DNA of 54,498 nucleotides from Deltaproteobacteria bacterium (GCA_016934985.1 JAFGRU010000030.1:1-54498); one strand, 5' to 3'. Positions 1 to 9,422 are shown, numbered from the stretch's first letter. Translations and numbers: made by a program. The notes: generated by a model from the letters alone, not told the origin.

Positions 1-14
1 GAATAATAACATAA

Positions 15-815
15 TTTACTAATAAAATCAGCTGTTTAATAATATTCGCGAGAAGTTTTTACGATTGTATTCTCACGGATTCAGGTAACAGGAAAGATGG
101 TGAAGTTTATATTCGATGCGAGAAGGTTGAAAACACTATATGTGTCTTCGTTGACGACAGCGGCTATGGCATACCGGAAGCAGAACTCGAAGAGATTTTC
201 CAGCCCTTTCACCGCATTAAAAACACTAAAGTCATCACCGATGGGGCAGGAGTAGGACTAACGGTTGCCAGGCAGCTTGTTGAATTAATGGAAGGCCGGA
301 TCAGTGTGAAAAGCGAGGAAGGGGTGGGGAGTCAATTTTGTCTGGAACTGCCTGCCATTGCAGCCCTGGAGGCAAAACCGGAGGAAGAGACTTATCCGGA
401 CCATTCCCAAACTACCGCTGGAAATAACCGCAAGGTCCTCTATATTGAAGACAACGAAGCCAATCTAAAGCTCGTCAAAAACATTTTAAAAAAAATCCCG
501 GAAGTCATTTTGTTTTCAGCCGCATCCGGAGAGCTGTGCACGGAATTGGCCATGGCCCATGAGCCCGACCTGATTCTTCTGGACATCAATCTGCCGGGCA
601 TGGACGGTTATGAGGTGCTGGCAACCCTGCGCAAGCATCAGGAGACCCGGGACATCCCAGTAATTGCCGTAAGTGCCAACGCCCTGCCCAACGACATCAA
701 GCGGGGTCTGGATGCGGGTTTTTGTGACTATATCGCCAAGCCTTTCAATCTATCCACGTTTATCAAATGCATAACGAAACATCTTCCCAAACGTAACGCC
801 GACACACCGTCCTGA
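15..815 (+). pseudogene. 5'-truncated hybrid sensor histidine kinase (ATPase end plus receiver domain)
   Basis: This open frame has no plausible start: an in-frame stop lies at 12-14 and the first ATG is at 288, inside the kinase ATPase domain. Recognisable homology begins near base 87. It contains a G1 box (DDSGYGIP), an F-box-like segment (EIFQPFHRI) and a G2 box (GAGVGLTVAR), but the N box, the dimerisation/His domain and any sensor region are missing. A full receiver domain follows (about 140-260 from the frame start), with the acidic pocket IEDN, the phospho-acceptor Asp in LLDINLPGMDG and the conserved Lys in AKPF. Bases 1-86 are AT-rich and do not encode the missing part in any frame I tried. 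It is probably a remnant of a hybrid kinase cut by a rearrangement. A free-standing receiver expressed from the ATG at 288 is possible but unsupported. Confidence 0.6.
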
Positions 816-849
816 AACGATACCCTGAAAAAAGTATCTTTCGAATGGG

Positions 850-3480
850 CTAATTGACCGACTCGCGCTGGTAGATGAGGCGTGGATTGCTCTTGAAGAT
901 GCCGAACGTCGCCCGGGCAGCCGGGTTGTTGTCGTGAGTACCGTCTCCATCCCAATCGAATTTCAACCAATCCTGGCCGCTCAGATCGAGATCGATATCC
1001 GCCCAGCCGTCCCCGCCGCTGCCCGGCGCGGAAAACAGCAGCGCCCCCTGGCCATTGGCAAAATTGCTTGATGACAGGGTCGCGGTCGTGGCGGCTGAAC
1101 CGTTGATGCGGATGGGTCCGGTTCCAGCCACCGTCTCTTCCACACTGGTCAATGTCAACATGCCAGCATCCCAGATCGTGCAACTGTCGTCGGTGTTGGT
1201 GACAAAGCTGGTTCCGTTAAAATATTGAATCGTGGCTGGTACCGGCAGGTTTAACAATTCCGAGCCGTAGGCATTTTCCAGGGCCAGCCTGCCATAGCGC
1301 ATGGCCTTGCCATTCTCGAAAGCCATACCAAATCCTAAGGTCGGAAGGCCGAAACGAGCCGGATTGGCCGCATAGACAATGCCGTCACTGTCGGCGACGT
1401 TGATCTCCAGGCTGATTTCCGCATCGAAATCAGCTTCGGGGCCCCCCCGGGAGAAACGCATTCCGCCCCCGGAACTGAAGGTCAATGTCCCCGTACCGGT
1501 GCCGGTATTTTCGGTAATGACCGGGTCGGAGGAAGGGACCAGACTCTGATCCAGGGTTCCGCTCATGACACTGTACTGTTTGCCACTCAAACTGGCGTTG
1601 GTGATTTTCCACCATTCACCGGTATAATTCACGGTTGTGACATTTTGTTTGTTTTTTGCGCTTACAGTGATAACCGGCTGGGTTGTGTAGTCGAAAACCT
1701 GGCCGATATAGGTGAAGTTTCCACTACTACAGCCGGTCCCGAATTCAGGGGTGTTAAGAGAAACCGCAAAATGGTGAGGAGTGAAGCGGCCCACTACCGG
1801 ACTGGTGCCGCTGACGTCTACGCCCGGGGCAAGATAATCCCCGGCCAGGGCCCGGATGGTCATGGTGCCGACCTCGCTGTATTGCAGGTTGTTGAGAGTC
1901 GCCACGCCGTTGGTAAAGGAAGCCGCCGCAACAGTGCCGTTGCTAAGCGTGCCAGAACCGGGATTGAATGGCGCTACAGCTGTCAGGCTGGTGTCCCAGG
2001 CAAAATTAGGGGTAACGGTACCATCGCTGCAGACCGCCTTGACCTCGGACTGAAAATCTTCGCCCGCCGGCCAATATGGCTCGCCACTTGAGGTTGAATT
2101 GTCAAGGGAGTTAATTCCATCGCTCGTGGCGCTGACTTCAAACCCAGCAGGACTTACAACGAAAGCATCGCTGCCCAGCATTACCAAGTCAGCCTCATCA
2201 CCGCTTCCTTCATAGCGGGCATTGAGGGTCAGCTGGCCGGCATCCCGATAATTCAAAGCAAATGTGGCCGAGGCCGTGGCGTTGAAGTTGAGATTGACAT
2301 TCGTGCCGGGCAGAGCCGTTGCCAGCGCAGAACCGTTCAAATTGAGCGATCGGCTGCCCGAGGCAGGCAGAACGTAATCCGACCAGAAGTTAAGGGTACG
2401 GCTGGTTCCGGCAAAACCCTCATAGCCGACACATGCCTGAGTGGTAGCATCCATGCGTACCGCCTGAATGGTGACGGCGCTACTGTCCTGACAAGCGGTA
2501 AGGGTTGCGACGTCAAAGATAAAACCCGTTTCGTGATATTCCAGGGTGCAATCGCCGCCGCTCCCTCCCTCATAACACTGGTAAGGATTTATTGCAGTTA
2601 AAGAAGAGGAACCGATTCCCAGGGTCAGGGTTCCCGGTGTGGTATCTCGCAACCACAAGCTTGCGCTGCCGCCACTGAAAGTTTGGGTGCTCCCCCCCAG
2701 CCAACCGGCAGGGCTAAGGGTCAAACTAACCTCGCCGGTATAAAGAGAGGTGCAATCAGGATTCAGACAGGCCCGGACCGTCACTTCTTCGGGCTGGCAG
2801 GTCAGAGCATGGCCGTCATGCTCGATGCGGAAATGGTCGAGGGTGGCACCGGCAGTGTCATCGTTGCTCTCACCCTCGGTTGCATCACATTCCTGCCAAA
2901 GCTCCGCCCCATCAGGCTTTGTGCAGATATCCTCGGTGGCATTGTGAAGGTCAACTGTGCTGCCGCACTCTTCAGGCACTATCCATTTAAATTTGTCGTC
3001 ATTGCCGTTGCCGACATAATAATAAAGGTAATCGACAACATAATCCGACCAAGAATATCCCGTGGCCAAAAGAATATCACCGCGGTTTTTATCAAAAAAA
3101 TTTTTATTTCCGAACAAACTCTCCGGTATGGTGATAAAGGCGCCCGCGGGAATCGAGCCGGCATAACCTTGGAGACTTGTTTCGCTCCCTCCCGAATGAA
3201 GAATTATATCAGCTGAGGACGACAAATAGACGCTATCGTAGCCATAAAAAAGTCGCCACGCGCCTATTGTCGCGGCACTGGGAATATCCTGAGCGACGAA
3301 AAGTTCAATATATCCGTAACAACCGTTACAGGTCTGGATTTCGTTAATCCGGACAGCCCTCTGCCAGGTGTCGCTGCAGGACACATCGGGCTTAAAAAAG
3401 ACTCCAAGAGATTCAGCCCGCTCCGGCAAACTTCCCATCGTCAAAAGCAATAGCATCAGCCAGATGGCAGTTTTTCTCAT
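850..3480 (-). CDS. mshQ: MshQ-like large MSHA pilus-associated protein (DUF6701 type)
   Basis: Last gene of the pilus locus, about 876 residues. A signal peptide is visible (MRKTAIWLMLLLLTMGSLPERAES). The ATG at 3480 is preferred because an AGGGA lies about 9 bases upstream; an in-frame TTG at 3507 overlaps the mshP stop but has less support. The body is rich in Gly, Ser, Thr and Asn, with repeated beta-strand-like stretches and scattered Cys pairs. This fits the DUF6701/MshQ family, which ends MSHA operons in Vibrio and Shewanella. The N-terminal part (FVAQDIPSAATIGAWRLFYG) looks like a small extracellular beta domain. It is probably exported and associated with the pilus tip or the outer membrane; its exact role is unknown in the family. 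The call rests on position and composition. Confidence 0.75.
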   Translation of the reverse strand: MRKTAIWLMLLLLTMGSLPERAESLGVFFKPDVSCSDTWQRAVRINEIQTCNGCYGYIELFVAQDIPSAATIGAWRLFYGYDSVYLSSSADIILHSGGSETSLQGYAGSIPAGAFITIPESLFGNKNFFDKNRGDILLATGYSWSDYVVDYLYYYVGNGNDDKFKWIVPEECGSTVDLHNATEDICTKPDGAELWQECDATEGESNDDTAGATLDHFRIEHDGHALTCQPEEVTVRACLNPDCTSLYTGEVSLTLSPAGWLGGSTQTFSGGSASLWLRDTTPGTLTLGIGSSSLTAINPYQCYEGGSGGDCTLEYHETGFIFDVATLTACQDSSAVTIQAVRMDATTQACVGYEGFAGTSRTLNFWSDYVLPASGSRSLNLNGSALATALPGTNVNLNFNATASATFALNYRDAGQLTLNARYEGSGDEADLVMLGSDAFVVSPAGFEVSATSDGINSLDNSTSSGEPYWPAGEDFQSEVKAVCSDGTVTPNFAWDTSLTAVAPFNPGSGTLSNGTVAAASFTNGVATLNNLQYSEVGTMTIRALAGDYLAPGVDVSGTSPVVGRFTPHHFAVSLNTPEFGTGCSSGNFTYIGQVFDYTTQPVITVSAKNKQNVTTVNYTGEWWKITNASLSGKQYSVMSGTLDQSLVPSSDPVITENTGTGTGTLTFSSGGGMRFSRGGPEADFDAEISLEINVADSDGIVYAANPARFGLPTLGFGMAFENGKAMRYGRLALENAYGSELLNLPVPATIQYFNGTSFVTNTDDSCTIWDAGMLTLTSVEETVAGTGPIRINGSAATTATLSSSNFANGQGALLFSAPGSGGDGWADIDLDLSGQDWLKFDWDGDGTHDNNPAARATFGIFKSNPRLIYQRESVN

Positions 3481-3503
3481 CTTCAAATCCCTATTTTTGG
3501 CTT

Positions 3504-3911
3504 TCAAGGCCCGGTAACCTTAGTTTCCAGGCGACGGGAGACATAATCCTCATTTCCATAAGTCCCCGATTCCGCCAGGGCAGCAAGACGGTAGACGTGG
3601 TAGGTATTGCCCCCTTCGCTAAAACCCTGTCTCTGACAGGAGACGGTGACTGTAAAACCGGTTCCCGGAACGGTAAAACTGTTGCCGGCATCACACCCGC
3701 CGGCAACAACCCGGGCAATCCCCCATTCAATGCCGCTGTTTGCGGCCTGATAACCTCGCGCTCCTCTTACAGCAAGGGCAGAATTCATACTCTGAACTGT
3801 CGTCATGGACAGCAGATAACTGCCGAGGACAGCCAGCCCGAGAAGAATAAAAAGGGCGACGATGAGGGTGAATCCCCTCTCCCGGTTAGCCGTATGAAAA
3901 ACTTTGATCAT
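3504..3911 (-). CDS. mshP: MshP-like pilus assembly protein
   Basis: 135-residue protein with an N-terminal prepilin-like hydrophobic segment (RGFTLIVALFILLGLAVLG). Position +5 lacks the usual Glu, which is typical of MshP/PilX-type minor components. The rest is a small globular domain with two Cys (GGCDAG, SCQRQ) that could form a disulfide. The start ATG overlaps the mshO stop in an ATGA arrangement, so the two are probably translationally coupled. It probably helps initiate or cap the pilus in the inner membrane and periplasm. Identification is by position between mshO and mshQ and by the N-terminus. Confidence 0.75.
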   Translation of the reverse strand: MIKVFHTANRERGFTLIVALFILLGLAVLGSYLLSMTTVQSMNSALAVRGARGYQAANSGIEWGIARVVAGGCDAGNSFTVPGTGFTVTVSCQRQGFSEGGNTYHVYRLAALAESGTYGNEDYVSRRLETKVTGP

Positions 3912-4714
3912 GGCGCGCTACTCACATGAACCTGATGCAACAGAGTGATCCGCTCGCCGCCTTTTGTCATGGCAAGCTCAATGGTGAGCAATCCAACCCG
4001 CTGGCTGGTCCCCGGCGCATAGGAGAACTGACAGCTGGCAACATTTTCAGCAATCAGATCGCCGTTCCCGGATGGGAAAACGATCGACTGCACAACGTTG
4101 TAGCCGTAGTTATGGTGGCGAACCAGGGTGCCGGAGGCGCTGTGGAAAACGTAGCTCACCGGCCCGTCAAGAACAAAAAAACGCTGATAGGGCGAAGCCA
4201 ATGGGAATAGAAAAGCAGGATTGAGAACGATGTGATCGACGCTGCTGCCGTTTCCGATAACGGCCCGGTTGTCGCCAACATAGGCATTGCCGACATTGCC
4301 CGAGGGGGCGAGATTGTAGACCGCCAGTTCCCGCCCCGCAGGCGGTGCCGCCCGTAGAGAGCCAAGGACGTCGAAACCACTGTCGGCTGTTGTCATATCC
4401 AGAATGTCGCCCGGCGGCGCCGCCCGGTAGCGGCCGCCGTCGCTGGTGCTGATAAATTCCAGGGCCGCCCCTCCGGAAGTAATACGAATGCTGTTGGGCA
4501 AACCTCGCCGGACATCGCGCTGCATGCGGGACAAGACAGTTTCCGCCGTATCGACCAGTTCACCCCGCCGTTCGGCACCCAGAAAACCCTCGATCGGTTT
4601 GTAAACAAAGACCAGGGACATCGAGGCCAGAATGCCGACCAGGGTCATTACCAGAACCAGTTCCACCAAGGTGAAACCGAGCTGATTAGGAATTCTGCCG
4701 CTCAAAAAATTCAT
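3908..4714 (-). CDS. mshO: MshO-like minor pilin (PilW/PilJ type)
   Basis: 268 residues. A type IV prepilin N-terminus is clear: a short leader ending in Gly, then FTLVELVLVMTLVGILASMS with Glu at +5, so a prepilin peptidase should cut before Phe. The following region (TAETVLSRMQRDVRRGLPNS) is the amphipathic helix seen in PilW/MshO proteins. It overlaps mshP by four bases (ATGA). No strong ribosome-binding site is seen ahead of the ATG. An 87-base gap separates it from mshD. It is a minor pilin of the MSHA-type pilus. Confidence 0.8.
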   Translation of the reverse strand: MNFLSGRIPNQLGFTLVELVLVMTLVGILASMSLVFVYKPIEGFLGAERRGELVDTAETVLSRMQRDVRRGLPNSIRITSGGAALEFISTSDGGRYRAAPPGDILDMTTADSGFDVLGSLRAAPPAGRELAVYNLAPSGNVGNAYVGDNRAVIGNGSSVDHIVLNPAFLFPLASPYQRFFVLDGPVSYVFHSASGTLVRHHNYGYNVVQSIVFPSGNGDLIAENVASCQFSYAPGTSQRVGLLTIELAMTKGGERITLLHQVHVSSAP

Positions 4715-4801
4715 GCAAAAGCTCTATTCGGCCAATGCCATGGGTAAGGGCGACCAAGGATAGCGTTGCCATTCCATCCCAAACTACTGGTTTTTATCCC
4801 G

Positions 4802-5260
4802 TCAATAGTCGGTCCGGTACCCTCGCAGGTTCATGGAAAAACCGTGACGATGGGTGACCTTCACATCCACCCGCCAGGCGCTTACGGCCGGCAAACCCAA
4901 AGTGTCTGCTGCCACAACCACGTCCACCGTATAATCGTTTAACCCGACAAGTGCGTTGAACTGGTTGCGCGCCCCGACGTCGTGCAGACCGTTGTAATCA
5001 GCAACATTGTCGAAGTTCGGCCGGCCTGACTCAGCCACACCGTCGGGGTCACTGTAAGGTTTGAGAAGGATCTCCTCGAGATAGGACTCGGCAATAGCCA
5101 AAGCCTGGTGCTGAATTAAAGGATCGGAGCTGTGAAGAATGGTCACATTCAAGAGCAGAAGAACACCTGACAGTGCCACCGATATGACAACCATTGAGAT
5201 AACCAGCTCGACAAGGGTCAGGCCGCGCTGACTGCGAAGGTCCGGTCTTGGCAATTTCAT
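4802..5260 (-). CDS. mshD: MshD-like minor pilin
   Basis: 152 residues with a prepilin leader and the mature start LTLVELVISMVVISVALSGV, with Leu in place of Phe at +1 and Glu at +5. The motif QALAIAESYLEEIL after the hydrophobic helix is typical of PilV/MshD minor pilins. The start overlaps the mshC stop (ATGA), so the two should be coupled. A short, probably disordered Asp/Gly-rich loop (YSDPDGVAES) follows. It is a minor subunit that should join the initiating complex at the inner membrane. Confidence 0.8.
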   Translation of the reverse strand: MKLPRPDLRSQRGLTLVELVISMVVISVALSGVLLLLNVTILHSSDPLIQHQALAIAESYLEEILLKPYSDPDGVAESGRPNFDNVADYNGLHDVGARNQFNALVGLNDYTVDVVVAADTLGLPAVSAWRVDVKVTHRHGFSMNLRGYRTDY

Positions 5261-5733
5261 GGCGTTTTGATAAACCCCGTTTCGCCAATAACATTCAGGC
5301 TGAGATCGCCTCCAACAGTGATGGTAAAATCGGTCGTTGCTCCAAAAACATTGCGAGCGCGTCCCATGGCATCAAAAATAAGTGTCGAATTGCTCAAGCT
5401 GATGCCTGCCGGCGGGGTTTCGGAATAATTTCCGCCTTTCCCGGGATGGGTCACCGGCAAATTAAAAGCACTGCTGCCATCGCACGATTGCCGGCGATAT
5501 AAATCGACCCCCGCCCCCGAGGTCCGGACGCGGATTTCACACCCTTCTGCCAATGCGAGCTTCTGGCCGTAGCGAAGCGCCGAGGCCACCTCGTTGCAAT
5601 ACCCTTTTTTCTGGAGCGATCCGGTATCGAAGAATTTAGGCATGGCAACAACCGATAGAATGCCAAGAAGAACCAGAACGATGACCAATTCCACAAGGGT
5701 AAAGCCGGATTGTTTTGAGGGCGGGAAGGCCAT
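5257..5733 (-). CDS. mshC: MshC-like prepilin (GspH/FimT type)
   Basis: 158 residues. The leader MAFPPSKQSG is followed by FTLVELVIVLVLLGILSVVA, a canonical class IIIa prepilin signal. Later, EVASALRYGQKLALAEGCEI matches the GspH/FimT pattern of a pseudopilin helix followed by a beta sheet. Two Cys around CEI and SCDGS may form a disulfide. A GGAG lies 7 bases ahead of the ATG. It sits downstream of the terminator that follows mshA, so its level probably depends on read-through from mshA. It is a minor pilin. Confidence 0.8.
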   Translation of the reverse strand: MAFPPSKQSGFTLVELVIVLVLLGILSVVAMPKFFDTGSLQKKGYCNEVASALRYGQKLALAEGCEIRVRTSGAGVDLYRRQSCDGSSAFNLPVTHPGKGGNYSETPPAGISLSNSTLIFDAMGRARNVFGATTDFTITVGGDLSLNVIGETGFIKTP

Positions 5734-5785
5734 TTATCACTCCAGACGACAGGAGGAACGGTTGAAAAGTAAATTAATTAGGGCT

Positions 5786-5822
5786 AAAAAAAAGAGGCCC
5801 GGAGATGCGGGCCTCTTTTCTG
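5786..5822 (-). terminator. Terminator or attenuator after mshA
   Basis: The hairpin arms AGAGGCCCG and CGGGCCTCT are followed on the minus strand by a T-rich run. It lies between the mshA stop and mshC. It would let the major pilin be made in excess over the minor pilins. Its symmetry with A and T runs would also stop plus-strand transcripts. Confidence 0.85.
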
Positions 5823-5869
5823 CTCGAAGTCAAGCCAGGGGAACTATCGAACTCAGCCCTGAATGATTT

Positions 5870-6256
5870 TTAGTTGATACCGATAATCGTTGCATCAGCC
5901 GTCGCACTACCATCGGTCTGGGTAACGGTACATGTTTTAGCCTGCCCATCAACCAGGACATTACCCGCTGTAGCATCGAGAGTGTAGCCGTCGGGAATGC
6001 CCCCTTGAAGAAGAACCGTTGCAGCAGCACTGCAAGTCAGGTCTGCCGTTTTTTCCCCTTTAGTGGCGTCTACGGCACGACCCGCGTAGTTGACAGCGCT
6101 GGCCGAGGAAATACCTGCCACAACACCCTGCAATGCAGCATCCTTGGCTTCGGCTCTCAGATCGATGAACTTGGGCACCGCCACGGCCGTGAGGATACCC
6201 AGAATAACAATCACCATAACCAATTCAATCAGTGTAAAACCCTTCTCGTTGCGCAT
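5870..6256 (-). CDS. mshA: MSHA-type major pilin
   Basis: 128-residue prepilin. The ATG at 6256 is chosen because a GGAGG lies 7 bases upstream; an open frame continues to 6334 but has no support. The leader is MRNEKG, and the mature protein starts FTLIELVMVIVILGILTAVA with Glu at +5. The segment VPKFIDLRAEAKDAALQGVV is the MshA/MshB signature. Two Cys (LTCSAAA and AKTCTVT) should form the C-terminal disulfide loop. It has its own GG-N10-GC promoter upstream and a strong terminator downstream, as expected for the major structural subunit. Only one MshA/MshB-type gene is present here, whereas Vibrio has two. Confidence 0.88.
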   Translation of the reverse strand: MRNEKGFTLIELVMVIVILGILTAVAVPKFIDLRAEAKDAALQGVVAGISSASAVNYAGRAVDATKGEKTADLTCSAAATVLLQGGIPDGYTLDATAGNVLVDGQAKTCTVTQTDGSATADATIIGIN

Positions 6257-6323
6257 CGAATGTTCCTCCAAAGCCTGATGTTTTTTTGACAAATTTTTTG
6301 GTTGTCTCTTTGGTTTTATTAAT

Positions 6324-6343
6324 ATTGCAAACATCAGACCAAC
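6324..6343 (-). promoter_or_regulatory. Candidate sigma-54 promoter of mshA
   Basis: Read on the minus strand, TTGGTCTGATGTTTGCA has the invariant GG (6340-6339) and GC (6328-6327) separated by exactly 10 bases, with TTGC at -12. The predicted start near 6315 leaves a leader of about 60 bases before the mshA ATG. Sigma-54 control of major pilin genes is known in Geobacter and Pseudomonas. Confidence 0.6.
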
Positions 6344-6363
6344 TTTTTAAACCTCTTTATTTA

Positions 6364-7590
6364 TCAACCTTTTACCACTGAATAGAGGTTCCAGATGGGC
6401 AAAAACACTCCGAGAGCCATGATCAGAACCAGGACTCCGAGAAAGAGAATCAGTATCGGTTCAATGGCACCTGTCAACCGCTTTAAATCGTAGGCCACTT
6501 CCCGCTCATAGAATTCGGCCACATCCTCCAGCATGGTATCCAGTTCGCCGGTCTCCTCGCCGACGGCCATCATCTGCAACACCACCGGGGTAAAAAGGTC
6601 AGAACCCAAAGCGCTGTTGGTCAGGGTCTCGCCCCGCTCGATACCATTGCGTACGAAGCTCAGGCGCGACCCGACAAAAGCGTTGCCGACCGCTCCAGCG
6701 GTCAGGGCGAGAGTCTGAATGACCGGGATACCAGATTTAAAACCCATGGAAAAGGCCCGCGCGAAACGGATCAGGGCGCACCTCAGCAGAATACTGCCGA
6801 TAAGAGGAAAGCGCAGTTTATGCTTGTCCCAGTTCAGGCGCCCTGTTTCTGTCTGTAGATAACGCAGCCAGGCCACTACGGCTGTCACCATTAAAAAAAC
6901 CATAAAATACCAATAGTTGACAATAAAATCGGAGGTGCCGATAATGATCCGGGTGGCAAGGGGCAATTCGGCGTTGAACTGCTCGAAAACTTTTTTAAAA
7001 GTGGGAATCACCAGCACACTGAGGATTCCGATGGCGAAAAATATGGCAACAACCACGGCCAGGGGATAACGCAGGGCCGCTTTCATCTGATCCGCGGTTT
7101 CCTTCTCCTGCTCAAGATAGCGGCTGACCTGCAGAAACGCTAGCGGGGTCTGCCCTGAATTCTCCCCGACCCTGACCATGCTGATCAAAATCTGAGGAAA
7201 AACCTTCGGATGCAACGACATGGCGTCGGCAAGACCACGCCCGGATTCGAGGCTTTCGATCATGGCGTGCAGAGTGTCCGCAATAAGGGGATTTCTGGTT
7301 GTCGAGGACAGGCCGTTAAGTGCTCGGATCAAGGGAATTCCGGCCTTGGTCAGGGAATACATCTGGGAGCAGAAAAAAATGAGCTCTTCCTTTTTGACCC
7401 TGCGCGGCAAAATGTCAGAGAGATTTTTTTGCCCCAGGCTCTCAACCTGCTTCCCGGCTTCTTCAATAACCAGCGGGACGATGCCGCCGGCCTGCAGCTG
7501 GCCGGCCAGAGCCTCGGCAGATGGGGCTACCTGTTCGCCTTCAAGAAGGTGGCCGTCAACTGCCCGGCCTGAATAACGAAAATTCGGCAC
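6364..7590 (-). CDS. mshG: MshG, inner-membrane platform protein (GspF/PilC family)
   Basis: 408 residues, the usual length for GspF/PilC proteins. The N-terminus (MPNFRYSGRAVDGHLLEGEQ) has the typical pattern Y-x-(G/A)-x-x-x-x-G. Two T2SSF repeats follow, each with the F-S-L-x-x-G-I-P type signature (FCSQMYSLTKAGIPLIRAL and FARAFSMGFKSGIPVIQTL), and there are about three membrane helices, including one at the C-terminus (PILILFLGVLVLIMALGVFL). The start is GTG at 7590, with GAGG 5 bases upstream. It forms the platform on which the MshE ATPase acts to polymerise pilin. Confidence 0.9.
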   Translation of the reverse strand: MPNFRYSGRAVDGHLLEGEQVAPSAEALAGQLQAGGIVPLVIEEAGKQVESLGQKNLSDILPRRVKKEELIFFCSQMYSLTKAGIPLIRALNGLSSTTRNPLIADTLHAMIESLESGRGLADAMSLHPKVFPQILISMVRVGENSGQTPLAFLQVSRYLEQEKETADQMKAALRYPLAVVVAIFFAIGILSVLVIPTFKKVFEQFNAELPLATRIIIGTSDFIVNYWYFMVFLMVTAVVAWLRYLQTETGRLNWDKHKLRFPLIGSILLRCALIRFARAFSMGFKSGIPVIQTLALTAGAVGNAFVGSRLSFVRNGIERGETLTNSALGSDLFTPVVLQMMAVGEETGELDTMLEDVAEFYEREVAYDLKRLTGAIEPILILFLGVLVLIMALGVFLPIWNLYSVVKG

Positions 7591-7700
7591 TTAAACCTCA
7601 AGTAACTGTTCAGCATGATGGCCCTGCAGCGCCATGGGATAGGTGACGCAAGGCCAATCACCAGCAGAGTGAATAACTTACAACCTCAAAAACCAAGTTT

Positions 7701-9422
7701 CTATGATGCAACACTGAATTTTTCATCAACCTGGCCGACCAGACGGATAACCTCGGCCAGGCTCGTTGTTCCGTCCAAAGCACGCCTCATGCCACCCTGC
7801 AAAAGGGATTGATAACCGGGACGTCCTTTAACTTCGCGGCTGAAAAGGGCTGTGTCCCCTTTTCTCAAGGCATCGGCAAGGACCTCATCCATTTCGAGAA
7901 TTTCAAAAATGCCGACCCGGCCCCGGTAACCGGTATTATGGCACTGGGAGCAACCTTCACCCTTCCGGAACTGCTGTTTTTCCCCCTCTTCACCCATAAC
8001 CGATTGCAACCAGATGAGTTCGGCCTCCACGGGGACTACCGACCGGGCGCAGTTCTGACAGACCTTCCTGACCAGGCGCTGGGCAATGATTCCGCGCAGC
8101 GAACTGGCGACCATGTAGCCTTCGGCCCCCATATCAAGAAAGCGAATGGCGGTACTGACGACATCGTTGGTATGCATGGTGGAAAAGACCAGATGGCCGG
8201 TCATGGCGGCGCGAAGGCCGATTTCCACAGTTTCCTCATCACGCATCTCCCCCACCATGATGATATCGGGGTCATGCCGCAGGGCGGTGCGCAAAACACC
8301 GGCGAAGGTCAGGTTGATACGGGCGTTGACCTGGACCTGGTTGATTCTCGGCAGACAGTATTCAATAGGGTCTTCGACCGAAATAATTTTGCGTTCCGAA
8401 CGGTTGAGTTCCTCCATGGCCGCGTAGAGGGTGGTCGTTTTCCCGCTGCCGGTGGGGCCGGTCACGAGAACCATCCCCTGGGGAGCATTGATAAGGTTGC
8501 GAAAACGCCGCAGGTCACCTTCACTCATGCCGAGGTGTTCCATGCCGAAACGGTCGCCGGAATGATCCAGCAAACGCATAACTACCGCTTCACCATAAAA
8601 AAGGGGCATGGTGGAAAGACGGACATCGATGCTTTTGCCCTGGACCTTGACATTGAAACGGCCGTCCTGGGGGAGGCGTTTTTCCGAAATGTCCAAGCCG
8701 CTCATGAGCTTGAGGCGTGAAACCAGAGCGCCGGCGATGCGTTTTTCGTTCATCACCTGTTCATGAAGAATACCGTCCACCCGCTGGCGGATGCGCAGGG
8801 CGTTTTCATCCGGCTCGATGTGAATGTCCGAAGCTCCGGCCATTACAGCGTCCTCGAACAGGGTCCTCAAAAGCCGGACCACCGGCGCGTTCTCCATTTC
8901 CGAATCAGCCTTCAGATCGGAAAGATCAACGCCGCCGACGGAGAGCTCTTCACTTAACTCTGTCGCCAGGCTGACAATCTCGTCGGTTCGCCGATAATAA
9001 GTATCTATGGTGCGGAGCAGGTCGGTTTCGCGGACAACGGCCAGCTCGATGGGTTTTTTGAGAATCTTCGCCAGGGCGTCATAAGCAAAAAGATTGTTGG
9101 GGTCGGCCATCCCCACGAGAAGTTTTTCCGGATATTCCTTGAGGACAATAGCGCGAAAGCGACGTGCATAGGTTTCAGGAAGGAGCTGCACCGTCTCCGG
9201 AGTAAACTGGTAATGATTGAGGTCGACATAGGTGATGCGCAGCTGTTCGGCGAGAAATTCCAGAAAATCCTTGGAGCTCAGATAGCCAAGTTCAATCAGT
9301 GTATCACCAAGCTTGGAACCGGTTTCCAGTTGCGTCTTTAAGGCTGTCTGCAACTGCTTGTCGGAAATGATACCGTTATGAACCAGCAACTCGCCAATAC
9401 GTATTTTTTTACGCGCGATCAT
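7701..9422 (-). CDS. mshE: MshE, pilus extension ATPase with c-di-GMP-binding MshEN domain
   Basis: 573 residues. The N-terminus holds two tandem MshEN-type 24-residue motifs (about 8-31, starting RIGELLVHNG, and 37-60, starting KLGDTLIELG). In Vibrio cholerae MshE these bind cyclic di-GMP. The secretion-ATPase core has Walker A GPTGSGKTT (about 322-330), an Asp box, Walker B around DIIMVGEMRD (386-395) and a His box. The C-terminal zinc site has four Cys in two pairs (CQNC and CSQC). An AGGGG-type ribosome site precedes the ATG. It powers pilus assembly with MshG. The 210-base leader upstream carries a long hairpin. Confidence 0.92.
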   Translation of the reverse strand: MIARKKIRIGELLVHNGIISDKQLQTALKTQLETGSKLGDTLIELGYLSSKDFLEFLAEQLRITYVDLNHYQFTPETVQLLPETYARRFRAIVLKEYPEKLLVGMADPNNLFAYDALAKILKKPIELAVVRETDLLRTIDTYYRRTDEIVSLATELSEELSVGGVDLSDLKADSEMENAPVVRLLRTLFEDAVMAGASDIHIEPDENALRIRQRVDGILHEQVMNEKRIAGALVSRLKLMSGLDISEKRLPQDGRFNVKVQGKSIDVRLSTMPLFYGEAVVMRLLDHSGDRFGMEHLGMSEGDLRRFRNLINAPQGMVLVTGPTGSGKTTTLYAAMEELNRSERKIISVEDPIEYCLPRINQVQVNARINLTFAGVLRTALRHDPDIIMVGEMRDEETVEIGLRAAMTGHLVFSTMHTNDVVSTAIRFLDMGAEGYMVASSLRGIIAQRLVRKVCQNCARSVVPVEAELIWLQSVMGEEGEKQQFRKGEGCSQCHNTGYRGRVGIFEILEMDEVLADALRKGDTALFSREVKGRPGYQSLLQGGMRRALDGTTSLAEVIRLVGQVDEKFSVAS

